From contig JBGPZW010000023.1 in the NCBI GenBank assembly GCA_041493955.1, positions 1-31,254 on the forward strand: a DNA stretch of 31,254 nt, read 5' to 3'. A program made the translations under genes and the position numbers. This DNA comes from QHYU01 sp041493955. Its GTDB lineage: Bacteria > Acidobacteriota > Terriglobia > Acidiferrales > UBA7541. Under the pieces are notes generated by a model. That model was not told the DNA's origin, did not search any database, and saw nothing but the letters and a program-made list of their open reading frames with translations. Of the stretch, positions 15,563 to 23,612 are shown one piece after another; position 1 is the stretch's first letter; each line of letters begins with the position of its first letter.

Positions 15563-17011
15563 CTATTTCATTGCCAGATCGTTCAAGACCTTCGGGTTCG
15601 GATCCTCCATGGCCAGAATGGCGTGGCAGGCGCTGCAGTCGTTGGTGATCGTGCGGCCATCGGCGCTGGCGTGGTTGCCATCATGACACCGGAAGCAACC
15701 GGGAAAATCCTCGTGGCCGAGATTGTTGGGATGCGTGCCCCAGGTGACCTTCATCTCCGGGAAAACGTTGCGCAGGTAGATGGCCGCCACCTGCTGGCTG
15801 GCCTGCTCGACCAGCGCGTGGTGCTCGCGGTAAACGTCCGGGTAGCTCGTGCGGTAGAAGTCGGTGATCGCTGCGGTGATGCGCTGGCGGGCCGCCTCGC
15901 GGTCTGGGTAGTCGGCGTGGAGGAGTTCCACCGCTTTCTTCTTGATGTAGGGAAGTTGCGGGCTGATGCGGCCCTCGGACATCTCCCGGTCCACGGCGCG
16001 CTCGGGCATCTGAAAGGCGTGGGTCGGGCGGTTATGACAATCCACGCAATCCATCGTGCGGTGCTCGCCGCGCGCGAGTTGCTCGGGCGTGATCTTGACG
16101 TCGCTGGAGACGTACTCGACCGTCTGCCCATTCTCTTCCAAGTAGCTGACCTTTGGAATCACCTGGCGACGGCCGTCCGTGGAGACGTAGCGGATACGCT
16201 GGCCGGTATCGAGATGCCGGCCGTGGATGCCCACCGCACCCTGCCAGGTGTGTCCGCCGATTTTCAGCACCAGCACGGTGGTGAGCGGCGTGTTTTTCTC
16301 ATCCTCGGTGTACTTGGTGCGCACGTAGAATTTGTCGCCGCTGAATCGCTCCGGCCAGTGGCACTGCTCGCAAGTTTCCCGCGCCGGGCGGAGATAGGCC
16401 ACCGGCGAAGGGATGGGACGCGAATAGGTGCGGAAGGTCACGGCGAAGACCTGGCGGACACCGGAGAGTTTGGAGCGCACAAACCAAGGGGCCCCGGGAC
16501 CGATATGACACTGCACGCAGGCCACGCGCTGGTGCGGGGAGTTTTGATAGGCGGTAAACTCCGGGGTCATCACCGTGTGACAGGTCTGCCCGCAGAACTG
16601 CACCGAATCCATGTACTCGACGCTGCGGTAGGAGGCCATGCCCATGATGCCAGCATTGAGGATCGTCAGGACCGCCACCCAGGTGAAGGCGCGGCGCAGC
16701 ACTGGCTGGCTCAGATCGACCTTCGGATAGATTTCCGGCAATTGCCCGGCCTTGAGAAGCTTATGCCGCTGCCAGAGCCCCCCGATGGGAATCAGGACCA
16801 GCCCGGCCACGAACACGCCGGGCAAGATGAGGATGAAAACGATGCCCGCATAGGGATGAATGGTTGCGCCGACGAAAATCTCGAAAGCCCAGAAGGCAAT
16901 CAGGGTGACCGCCGAACTCGTGGTCAGAACCGCGCCGGTCAGCGTGGTCGGGTTGCGTCCGAGGTAGAAGGCGGGACGCAACCAGGAGGCGATGCGTTCA
17001 CGAGGATCCAT
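15563..17011 (-). CDS. NapC/NirT-type membrane hexahaem cytochrome c
   Basis: 482 residues. Three hydrophobic helices lie in the first ~130 residues, then six haem sites: CGQTCH (Cys140-His145, a CX3CH spacing), CVQCH (165-169), CEQCH (214-218), CVDCH, CFRCH and CSACH. The first site is followed by HTVM, recalling the methionine near haem 1 in NrfH/NapC quinol dehydrogenases. It is longer than classic NapC (~200 residues) and belongs with the larger NapC/NirT proteins of metal-reducing bacteria. It probably takes electrons from menaquinol to periplasmic carriers. The ATG at 17009-17011 has no clear ribosome site. It is separated from the nonahaem gene by 196 nt, in which I see no terminator or promoter. 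Confidence 0.92.
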   Translation of the reverse strand: MDPRERIASWLRPAFYLGRNPTTLTGAVLTTSSAVTLIAFWAFEIFVGATIHPYAGIVFILILPGVFVAGLVLIPIGGLWQRHKLLKAGQLPEIYPKVDLSQPVLRRAFTWVAVLTILNAGIMGMASYRSVEYMDSVQFCGQTCHTVMTPEFTAYQNSPHQRVACVQCHIGPGAPWFVRSKLSGVRQVFAVTFRTYSRPIPSPVAYLRPARETCEQCHWPERFSGDKFYVRTKYTEDEKNTPLTTVLVLKIGGHTWQGAVGIHGRHLDTGQRIRYVSTDGRRQVIPKVSYLEENGQTVEYVSSDVKITPEQLARGEHRTMDCVDCHNRPTHAFQMPERAVDREMSEGRISPQLPYIKKKAVELLHADYPDREAARQRITAAITDFYRTSYPDVYREHHALVEQASQQVAAIYLRNVFPEMKVTWGTHPNNLGHEDFPGCFRCHDGNHASADGRTITNDCSACHAILAMEDPNPKVLNDLAMK

Positions 17012-17207
17012 AGGCCGGCGAAAGAACGGTTCTACCGCACACTCCTTTCCGGAGCGCCGAGGACAGCAAGAGTTACTACCAGCGTCTCCCCCCGCCGCAA
17101 GGCGCCCCCAAACGGCGCAGGACCCGGAAAACCACGCGGCTTTCTCCGGGCACCCGCCGGGGATGCCGGTCCGTTTCTGGTTTGGATTGCCGGAGGCTTG
17201 CTCACGT

Positions 17208-18485
17208 TCACGGCCGCGTGACCTCCCCGCTGGCCGAAGGCCGGCGCTCGATCGCGCGGATCAGCAGCCAGAGCATGCACACGACGAAAGCAATGGCCAG
17301 CAGCGAAAGCGCCAGACCCTTGCGCCGGAAGGCATACTCGGCGAGGGCCTGCTGGCCGGCCTGTTTGGTCTCTTTGGCGAGTTTCTGTCCCGCCTCGGTG
17401 GTTTCCTCCACGCGCTTGGGAGTCAGGGTGTGGACGTCCACGCGCGCCTTGATCAATTTCTCGCGGCCGTTCGAGAGCGTCAGGCGCGCTTCGCTAACTT
17501 CCATGCCTGCGCGCTCGGCGCGGTCGAGCACCGCCCCGGCATCCTGGAGACTGGAATCGAGCCCGGTGAGGCTAGCATAAAGCCGCTGAGCTGTCTTGCT
17601 GCCGGCGTCGCCCTCGGAGTGGCACTTGAGGCAGAGGGATTCCGGGCCCGAGCCCAAATAAGCGTCGCGGGTGTGTTCGACGCGGTGGTTGCCATGGCAG
17701 GTCAGGCAGGCGGCGATCTTCGCGGCTTGCCAGGGAGCTTTGTGCGGGCTCTGATCGAAGAGTTGTTCCTGGAAGACGTGGCAGGTGCCGCAGACACGCG
17801 CGACCGAGCCCACGCCCGGCGGAGCGGCACCGTGATTGCCGTGACAGGTGGCACAGGTGGGCGCGGAGAGGTCCCCGCCCGTCAGAGTTTGGTAATGCAC
17901 GCTGGCGCGATAGTCGGCCAGTTGATTGGTCGGAATTCCGTAGAACTTCATGCGCTCCGCGTCCGCGTGGCACCGTGCGCAGGTCGTGGGGATCCGCAGC
18001 GGATACACAGTGGAAAGCGGGCTCGAGGCCGAGCGAATGTTGTGCGGGCTGTGGCAATCCGAGCAAACGGCCACGCGCGGGTCACCAGCGCGCAGCCGCT
18101 TGCCGTGCACGCTGGTCCAGTACTGCGAGAGTTGATCGGTGCGCAGGGAAGGATTGTAGGCGCGCATGAAGACGCCGTCGGAGTGGCACCGGGCGCAGAG
18201 CTGCGGGATCTCCGTCCGCTTGGGAACGCCACGGAAGCCCTGCTGGCGGTCCATGGCCTTGTCCGCCTCTTCCAGTTGCGGGTTGCCGCCGTGGCAGTCC
18301 GCACAAGTCAAGCCTCGGGAGGCATGGACGTCATCGGGAAATTGCTGGGCGGGATCGCCGAGTTTCCCGTCCAAGGCGGCATGACAATCCAGGCAGTGGT
18401 TCACCACCGGCTTGGCATCCTTCGCCGCAGAGGCCACGACCCCCAGCGTGAGAAGAACGAGCGTGCTCAGACAGCGCAGGAACAT
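17208..18485 (-). CDS. nonahaem cytochrome c with C-terminal membrane anchor
   Basis: 425 residues. A signal peptide (1-20) is followed by nine CxxCH motifs (CLDCH, CADCH, CARCH, CSDCH, CARCH, CATCH, CGTCH, CLTCH, CLKCH). A long charged helical segment follows (about 300-385, probably coiled coil), then one membrane helix near the C-terminus. It starts 3 nt after the cytochrome b stop, so it stands where a cytochrome c1 gene would be in a bc operon. It likely accepts electrons from the Rieske/cytochrome b pair. GAGG lies 8 nt before the ATG. Similar replacements of c1 by multihaem cytochromes are known in several anaerobic lineages. It shares SVHG/SVHY-type histidine spacers with the 13-haem protein. 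Confidence 0.92.
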   Translation of the reverse strand: MFLRCLSTLVLLTLGVVASAAKDAKPVVNHCLDCHAALDGKLGDPAQQFPDDVHASRGLTCADCHGGNPQLEEADKAMDRQQGFRGVPKRTEIPQLCARCHSDGVFMRAYNPSLRTDQLSQYWTSVHGKRLRAGDPRVAVCSDCHSPHNIRSASSPLSTVYPLRIPTTCARCHADAERMKFYGIPTNQLADYRASVHYQTLTGGDLSAPTCATCHGNHGAAPPGVGSVARVCGTCHVFQEQLFDQSPHKAPWQAAKIAACLTCHGNHRVEHTRDAYLGSGPESLCLKCHSEGDAGSKTAQRLYASLTGLDSSLQDAGAVLDRAERAGMEVSEARLTLSNGREKLIKARVDVHTLTPKRVEETTEAGQKLAKETKQAGQQALAEYAFRRKGLALSLLAIAFVVCMLWLLIRAIERRPSASGEVTRP

Positions 18486-18488
18486 GGT

Positions 18489-19565
18489 TCAGCCTCGCCA
18501 GGCCCACAGGCTCATGGTCAGTATGTACACGATGGCGAACGCCCCGATCGCAGTGATGATCCGGCCGACCCGGCCCGCAGGATTCCGGTCCAGAAAAGGG
18601 ATCAACACCCACAACCCCGCCGCGAGACCAAAGACCAGCACGCCTAACTGCTCGCCTTCGATCCACAGCACGCGGCCCGGAATCAGCTTCAGCGTCTGGA
18701 AGAGAAACAGGAAGTACCACTCCGGCCGGATGCCCGCTGGCGTGGGTGCAAAGGGATCGGCCTTGACGCCCAACTCCCAGGGGAAAAGCGCCGCCAGGGC
18801 TGCCAGCACGCCCAAGGCGATGTACCAGCCCATCAGATCGCGCAGCAGGAAGCTGGGCAAGAAAGAGTAGGACGGCACTGGCTTGTTCTGGTAAGCGCGC
18901 TCGACTTTGGGCGGGACGCTCATCCCAAAAAACTGCACCAGGAAAAGGTGTGCTGCGACGACTGCGGTGGTCAGCGCAGGAAAGATGGCCACGTGAAAGC
19001 CGAAGAAGCGCGTGAGTGTGGCGCCGGTGACGTCCTCCCCGCCGCGGAAGAAGGTGAGCAGCCAGTTGCCGATCCCTGGCACGGCGGCCATCATCTGCGT
19101 GCCCACCTTGGTGGCGAAGAACGCCAGCGTGTTCCAGGGGAGCAGATAGCCGCTGAAGCCGAAGCCGAGGAAGAGAAAGAAGAGCACGCAGCCGGTCATC
19201 CAGGTCAGTTCGCGCGGCTTGCGGTAGGCCTTCAGCAGGAAGGTGGAGAACATGTGCAGCATGGCAGTGAAGATGAGCAGGTTGGCCGACCAGGCATGGA
19301 TGCCGCGCACCAGCCAACCGAACCGCACCTTGGTCATGATGAACTGCACGCTCTCGAAAGCTTCGCCGGGCGATGGCCGGTAGTAGAGAAGCAAGAGAAT
19401 GCCGGTGACCACCTGGACGATGAATAGAAAGAGGGTCATCCCGCCCAGGTAGTACCAGAGTGTGTGGCGGTGGCGCGGCACCTGCTTGTGCCTCAGCCAA
19501 TCCAGCGTGCCGGTGCCAAAGCGGGCCGCGAACCAGTCGCCGAGCTGTCGAGAGAGCATGCTCAT
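18489..19565 (-). CDS. cytochrome b of a Rieske/cytochrome b complex
   Basis: About 358 residues, N- and C-terminal parts of cytochrome b in one chain. Haem ligands are visible as His90/His104 and His191/His206, spacing of 13 and 14 residues; the longer second spacing is like cytochrome b6. The Qo-site PEWY motif is at 281-284. It oxidises quinol and splits electrons between the Rieske centre and the b haems. I start it at the ATG 19563-19565 (another lies at 19557-19559), since the longer upstream reading overlaps the Rieske gene and looks non-coding. No clear ribosome site is visible, and the 25-nt gap suggests coupling to the Rieske gene. It is shorter than mitochondrial-type cytochrome b. 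Confidence 0.93.
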   Translation of the reverse strand: MSMLSRQLGDWFAARFGTGTLDWLRHKQVPRHRHTLWYYLGGMTLFLFIVQVVTGILLLLYYRPSPGEAFESVQFIMTKVRFGWLVRGIHAWSANLLIFTAMLHMFSTFLLKAYRKPRELTWMTGCVLFFLFLGFGFSGYLLPWNTLAFFATKVGTQMMAAVPGIGNWLLTFFRGGEDVTGATLTRFFGFHVAIFPALTTAVVAAHLFLVQFFGMSVPPKVERAYQNKPVPSYSFLPSFLLRDLMGWYIALGVLAALAALFPWELGVKADPFAPTPAGIRPEWYFLFLFQTLKLIPGRVLWIEGEQLGVLVFGLAAGLWVLIPFLDRNPAGRVGRIITAIGAFAIVYILTMSLWAWRG

Positions 19566-19590
19566 TGTCTTGGGGGTGCTCGCATGGCGT

Positions 19591-20058
19591 TCAGGCTCGT
19601 GACCTCGGGGAGACGACAACCTCCTGCCCGCGGATGTGCACGTCATATTCCTGCAGGGGCCGGGGCGGAGGGCCGCTGACGTTTCCGCCCTGCAGGTTGT
19701 ATACGCCATTGTGGCAGGCGCACCAGACGTCACGCTCGCGCGCGCGATACTGCACGGTGCAGTTCAGGTGTGTGCAAACGGCGCTCAGGGCGCGGTAATT
19801 GCCGTCGGCCAGGCGGATCAACAGCGCGGGCTGGTTGCCGAAGCGGAAGACTTTGGCCTTACCCGGACCCAGTTCGCCCACGCGCGCCGCCACCGTGTCC
19901 GCATCGAGTTCGCCGTGACGCGGCGGCAGAACGAACTTGAAAATGGGGTATAGGAAAGAAACCAGGGAGGCTACTACGCCGGAACCAACCAGGAATCCCA
20001 GCAGCTGCCGCCGGCCGGTGGGAGCCTTCCCGGCGGCTTCAGGATTGGAGTTGTCCAT
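19591..20058 (-). CDS. Rieske [2Fe-2S] protein of the bc-type complex
   Basis: 155 residues. An N-terminal twin-arginine-like start (GRRQLLGFLVGSG) leads into a membrane helix (about 18-40). Then come the Rieske boxes CTHLNC (95-100) and CACHNG (113-118). Cys95, His97, Cys113 and His116 should hold the cluster, and Cys100/Cys115 should form the disulfide. It takes the first electron from quinol at cytochrome b. It is first of the Rieske, cytochrome b, nonahaem set. AGGAGG lies 9 nt before the ATG. A 113-nt gap separates it from the OsmC gene upstream, with an AT-rich stretch (around 20105-20120) but no clear promoter. Confidence 0.95.
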   Translation of the reverse strand: MDNSNPEAAGKAPTGRRQLLGFLVGSGVVASLVSFLYPIFKFVLPPRHGELDADTVAARVGELGPGKAKVFRFGNQPALLIRLADGNYRALSAVCTHLNCTVQYRARERDVWCACHNGVYNLQGGNVSGPPPRPLQEYDVHIRGQEVVVSPRSRA

Positions 20059-20171
20059 CCCCTCGTCCCTCCTGAGGGAGCAATCGAATCAGCAAGGCCC
20101 GCAAAGAATAAAAATACACTTGCGACAGGGTCGTGCGCTACCTCATCGGGAAAAAACCAGTGACCCAACCG

Positions 20172-20627
20172 CTACGGCACCGGCGTGGCCTCGGCCGCCG
20201 CAATCCGCGGCTCCAACTGTACAGTGGCCCGCAGTGATTTCGTAATGAAGCAGTTTTTTTCAGCCTTGGCAAGCACCTTCTGCGCCTTCTCCAGGTCCTC
20301 GCCAGCCACACCGATTTCCGGAACGAGGGTGATCTCGGTGAAGCGGTAACCCTCTTCGGGAACTTTTTCCAACCGGCCAAAGACCTTGCTGCGGTAGGAG
20401 ACCACCGGGAGCCTGGAGATTTCGGCGATGGCCAGAAACGTCGTCATCAGGCAGCTGGCCGCGGCTGCCAGCAGCAGATGCTCCGGCGTCCAGAGGCCCG
20501 GGTCGCCCGCGAATTCTGGTGGCGACGAAAAGACCACGCTCGGCAGGCCCTCTACGTTGACCCAGCCGTTGCGCCGGCCAGTCCATTCGACTTCGGCTTC
20601 GTATGTGTAGGAATCGAGCAGCGACAT
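20172..20627 (-). CDS. OsmC/Ohr-family peroxiredoxin-like protein
   Basis: 151 residues, the normal size for the family. The two catalytic cysteines are present: Cys59 in LAAAASCLMTTF and Cys126 in AEKNCFITKSL, which in this family reduce organic hydroperoxides. It is likely cytoplasmic. GAGGAG lies 6 nt before the ATG, and the gene starts 36 nt after the small zinc-ribbon gene ends, so it probably shares its mRNA. The link to the respiratory operon suggests protection against oxidative damage when oxygen meets the haem chain. That role is inference. Assignment to OsmC rather than Ohr subtype is by eye. Confidence 0.9.
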   Translation of the reverse strand: MSLLDSYTYEAEVEWTGRRNGWVNVEGLPSVVFSSPPEFAGDPGLWTPEHLLLAAAASCLMTTFLAIAEISRLPVVSYRSKVFGRLEKVPEEGYRFTEITLVPEIGVAGEDLEKAQKVLAKAEKNCFITKSLRATVQLEPRIAAAEATPVP

Positions 20628-20663
20628 GTTGTCTCCTCGGTTGCAGAGCTCCCAGACGTTTTT

Positions 20664-20879
20664 TTACGCCGCCTTGCGATACGGCGTCTTTTCGCGCCGC
20701 TTGGCCATGGGCCGTGGCACGCGCAGCTTCCCTTTCCCGCGGAACTGCACCACGGGCATGGCGGCGGCCTGGCGCACCCGATTCCAGCAGTGATGGCACT
20801 GGTAGCGGGCGTCGCGCTCGGCCAGAACCACATCGACCTCGGAAAGCGGGCGGCCACAGATCGAACAATGCGTAATCAT
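20664..20879 (-). CDS. small zinc-ribbon-like protein
   Basis: 71 residues. Two CxxC pairs (Cys5/Cys8 and Cys28/Cys31) could hold a zinc ion; the rest is basic, with an Arg/Lys-rich C-terminus (FRGKGKLRVPRPMAKRREK). The ATG at 20877-20879 overlaps the stop of the pseudo-receiver gene as ATGA, and GGAGGAGG lies about 7 nt upstream, so the start is secure; a longer upstream reading is the shadow of the neighbour. The basic tail could bind nucleic acid. I do not recognise a named family. It links the two receiver genes with osmC, and may be a small regulator or adaptor; that is a guess. Confidence 0.75.
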   Translation of the reverse strand: MITHCSICGRPLSEVDVVLAERDARYQCHHCWNRVRQAAAMPVVQFRGKGKLRVPRPMAKRREKTPYRKAA

Positions 20880-21286
20880 TTTGTGCCTCCTCCGGCAAAA
20901 GCTTGCAGCGTGCGCGCCTCCAGGGCGCGCGACACAATGCGAACCAGTTCGCTCTGGTTCAAGGGCAGCGCCACGCAGTCGAACGCGCCGCGCCGCATTG
21001 CTTCCAGATATAGGTGCAAGTCCGGCTCCCCGGTGACGACCAGGACAGGCGGGGCCGCGGGCGCGCTTTGCAAGCGGCCGAGCAGCTCCAGGGGAGCATG
21101 GAAACGCCGGCACAGCCGGGCCACGATCAGGTCCACCTCTTGTGCTTCGAGGGCGGAGCTCAGCTCCTCGAAAGAGTTCACCGCCTGCACACGGAACCCC
21201 CGGCACGCCAAACTCTCGCCCAGTAGTTCGAGCCCATTATCTTGTGGTCCCCAGAGGACCACGCGGAGGCCGTTTCCAAGATTCAT
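20876..21286 (-). CDS. degenerate receiver-domain protein (pseudo-receiver)
   Basis: 136 residues with the alternating fold and Ala/Leu pattern of a CheY-like receiver, but without its chemistry. The acidic pair after strand 1 is replaced by WGPQ (12-15), the phospho-acceptor position reads VARL (Ala56), and the conserved lysine near FDCVALP is missing. It would therefore not be phosphorylated in the normal way and may act by binding a partner. Start and stop overlap the neighbours on both sides by 4 nt (ATGA), so all three proteins are made in a fixed series. Its upstream neighbour is an intact receiver, suggesting the pair may work together. No output domain is present. Confidence 0.75.
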   Translation of the reverse strand: MNLGNGLRVVLWGPQDNGLELLGESLACRGFRVQAVNSFEELSSALEAQEVDLIVARLCRRFHAPLELLGRLQSAPAAPPVLVVTGEPDLHLYLEAMRRGAFDCVALPLNQSELVRIVSRALEARTLQAFAGGGTK

Positions 21287-21672
21287 GAGGCGACCTCTGA
21301 GCGGGGGCCGAGGGCCAGCTTGTGCACCGCGCCGATAATCTCTGCCACCGGACAGGGCTTTTCGACAACTAGGTGGAAGCCTTGGGCCAGTGCGCGGCCA
21401 GCAAGTTCAGTGCCCGCTTCGGCAGAAACCAGAATAGCCAGGGCTCGCGGGTGCTTCTCCCGAATCCGGGCCAGCACTTCGGACCCGGTGTGCCCGTCGG
21501 CCAGCCGCCAGTCGGTGATGAGCAGATCGAGATGATCGGAGCTGGCCATCTGCGTAGCTTCGTCCAGGGTCTCAGTGGACAAGACCTCAAACCCGGCGCG
21601 CTCGAGGCAGCTTGTCATCCACCAGCGGAGCAACCGTTTATCTTCCACCAAAAGGACCCTGAGTGTGCCCAT
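21283..21672 (-). CDS. CheY-like single-domain response regulator
   Basis: 129 residues, one receiver domain only. Glu10/Asp11, phospho-acceptor Asp54 (LLITDWRL) and Lys105 (VVEKP) are intact. It has no DNA-binding part, so it probably signals through protein contacts or within a phosphorelay. It is the first gene of the minus-strand set that leads through the pseudo-receiver, zinc ribbon and OsmC to the Rieske operon. Its cognate kinase is not adjacent; the haem kinase (8214-9923) or the globin kinase (29738-31048) are candidates by location only. A possible sigma-54 site is upstream (21719-21734). GGAAG lies several bases before the ATG. Confidence 0.88.
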   Translation of the reverse strand: MGTLRVLLVEDKRLLRWWMTSCLERAGFEVLSTETLDEATQMASSDHLDLLITDWRLADGHTGSEVLARIREKHPRALAILVSAEAGTELAGRALAQGFHLVVEKPCPVAEIIGAVHKLALGPRSEVAS

Positions 21673-22007
21673 GCCTTCGCTTCCGGGTGCACCGATTCGG
21701 ACTATCCCACTGATCTACAGCAACCCTCCGGCCGAATGAATGCCCGGGGTCAGCCCGGGCGCTAACCCGCCACTGGCCAGAGATTTGGAACGCCCAATCC
21801 ATCCAGCAGGCAGTTGAGAACCACCCCGGAAATGAGGGAATTTCGTCCCCGGCAAGCCTCCCCCTGCGTGATATGGCTCAGAACGGCAGTGGGACCGCCC
21901 AGGCCAGAATTCCCGCAAGCTCCTGATCCAAATGGCGTTGTCAGTCTTTGCCTGGCTGGTCTCAAACGTGCCATTCCGGACCCGCACGGCGACAATGAGG
22001 CCGCGCC
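21673..22007. other. divergent intergenic region between the receiver gene and resB
   Basis: About 335 bases between two divergent gene sets. It contains a candidate sigma-54 site on the minus strand (21719-21734) and a perfect 7-bp hairpin GCCCGGG-N5-CCCGGGC (21742-21760). No convincing sigma-70 promoter for resB is seen. The open frames across it on both strands have no recognisable protein. Confidence 0.5.
21719..21734 (-). promoter_or_regulatory. possible sigma-54 site upstream of the receiver/Rieske gene set
   Basis: The minus strand reads CGGCCGGAGGGTTGCT, 9 of 12 fixed positions of the sigma-54 consensus with exact GG-N10-GC spacing and TTGCT. The predicted start is near 21708, about 36 nt before the ATG. 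A hairpin (21742-21760) lies just upstream of the -24 element. Confidence 0.35.
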
Positions 22008-23594
22008 ATGAAATCTGATTCGGGCCCTCAGACGAATCCTCACAGGGAAAAATCGTTTCTGAATCCGGGGCGGATCTACGCAACTCTCTGCTCGGTGCGT
22101 ACGGGAATCGTGTTGCTGATTTTGCTGGGCTTGGCCGCTGCCGCCGGGACGCTGGTCTTGCAACGGCCGCTGACCGACCCCGAACAGCTCCAGCGAGTTT
22201 ACGCGCCCGATACGCTGCGCTGGCTCGACCGCCTGGGCCTGACCGACGTGTTTCATTCCTGGTGGTTCGCCGCGCTGCTGACTGTGCTGTGTGTCAACAT
22301 CGTGGTGGCCTCGGTCGAACGCCTGCCGGAGGCCTGGCGCTACTTTGCGCGGCCCTACCGCCGGCCCGAACCCCACTTTCTCGCTGGGCTCCGCCTGCAC
22401 AAGGAAATTCCCCTCCGCAACGAAGAGAGCGGCATGGAAACGGCGGCGCAGGTGTTTCGTCAGATGGGGCTCAAACCGCAGCGCGTTCTGCCAGGCACCA
22501 ATGGATCGGCGAACGAGGCGGCGACCGGCGGCAGGATCTCCCTCTACGCCGAGCAGCATCGCCTTTCGCGACTGGCCCCTTACGTGGTCCACGCCAGCCT
22601 GCTGCTGATTTTCGCCGGCGGGATTGCCGACGCGCTGTGGGGCTATCGCGGGTACCTCGCGCTGACGCAGAATCAGGAGAGCAATCAGATTGAGCTGCGC
22701 GACGGTTCCAGGAAAATACTGCCTTTCACGGTCCACTGCGAGAGCGCCGGGCGCGAGGATTACCCCGACGGCTCGCCGCGCCGCTGGTGGTCGCAGCTCA
22801 GCGTCACGGAGCGCGGGCGCGAGGTGAAGAAGAAGCTCGTTGAGGTCAACGAGCCGCTGGTGCATCGCGGCGTGCGGTTCTATCAATCCGGCTACGGTTC
22901 GACCGGCGAGGTGAGCGCCATCCAGCTACGTGCCTCCCCGAAATCCGATCCCAACCGGGCGAAAAACATTCTGCTGCGACCAAGTGAATCGGTACCGCTG
23001 GATGAGGAGACTTCGGTCAACCTGGCGGCTTTCCTCCCCGACTTCGTCCTCAATGGGACGCAGATCGAGAATAACTCCCCGGAGCTGAACAATCCGGCGA
23101 TCCAGCTCCAGGTGCGCTCTAGAAAATCGGATGAGGCGGCGGTGTGGCTCTTCCCGCGGTTTCCAGATTTCGCACGCGCCGATTCCTCACCCTATGCCTT
23201 CACCGTGCGCGATATTCAGATGGGCTACTTCACCGGCTTGCAGGTGTCGCACGAGCCCGGCCAGTGGGCCGTCTGGGCGGGCGTCCTCCTGATGGGCGTA
23301 GGACTGGCAATGGCGTTCTACTTCGTGCACGGGCGCTTCTGGGCCGTGCCGGTGAACGACGGCCGTGGGCGCCTGGTGCTCTGGGTAGGCGCGTCGGCCA
23401 GTAAGAACCGCGACGAGTTTGAAGAGCGCTTCCAGAAGCTGGCGGAAAAAATCGAACAGAGCCTGAAAAGCGCGACGGAATACCCCGCCGGTGCGGCCCC
23501 GAGGCCAGTACGGGGCTCCGGCAAGAATGCGAAGTCCGCCGAAGGTGTGCCGGCAGCCATACCGGGAAAGATCAGTTCCCAGTTCAGTTCCTAG
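22008..23594 (+). CDS. resB: cytochrome c biogenesis protein ResB (Ccs1), System II
   Basis: 528 residues. Two membrane helices lie near the N-terminus (about 28-48 and 80-102), a long periplasmic region follows the third (around 190-212), and a last helix precedes a cytoplasmic tail (about 415-435). This is the ResB layout. Together with CcsA it carries haem across the membrane and joins it to CxxCH cysteines. It begins with an ATG at 22008 with GAGG 8 nt upstream and is followed 18 nt later by ccsA. The tail after the last helix is Lys/Glu-rich and low in sequence similarity. The number of multihaem proteins in the window makes a local maturation system useful. Confidence 0.93.
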   Translation: MKSDSGPQTNPHREKSFLNPGRIYATLCSVRTGIVLLILLGLAAAAGTLVLQRPLTDPEQLQRVYAPDTLRWLDRLGLTDVFHSWWFAALLTVLCVNIVVASVERLPEAWRYFARPYRRPEPHFLAGLRLHKEIPLRNEESGMETAAQVFRQMGLKPQRVLPGTNGSANEAATGGRISLYAEQHRLSRLAPYVVHASLLLIFAGGIADALWGYRGYLALTQNQESNQIELRDGSRKILPFTVHCESAGREDYPDGSPRRWWSQLSVTERGREVKKKLVEVNEPLVHRGVRFYQSGYGSTGEVSAIQLRASPKSDPNRAKNILLRPSESVPLDEETSVNLAAFLPDFVLNGTQIENNSPELNNPAIQLQVRSRKSDEAAVWLFPRFPDFARADSSPYAFTVRDIQMGYFTGLQVSHEPGQWAVWAGVLLMGVGLAMAFYFVHGRFWAVPVNDGRGRLVLWVGASASKNRDEFEERFQKLAEKIEQSLKSATEYPAGAAPRPVRGSGKNAKSAEGVPAAIPGKISSQFSS

Positions 23595-23612
23595 GCGGAG
23601 AGAGAAATTATC

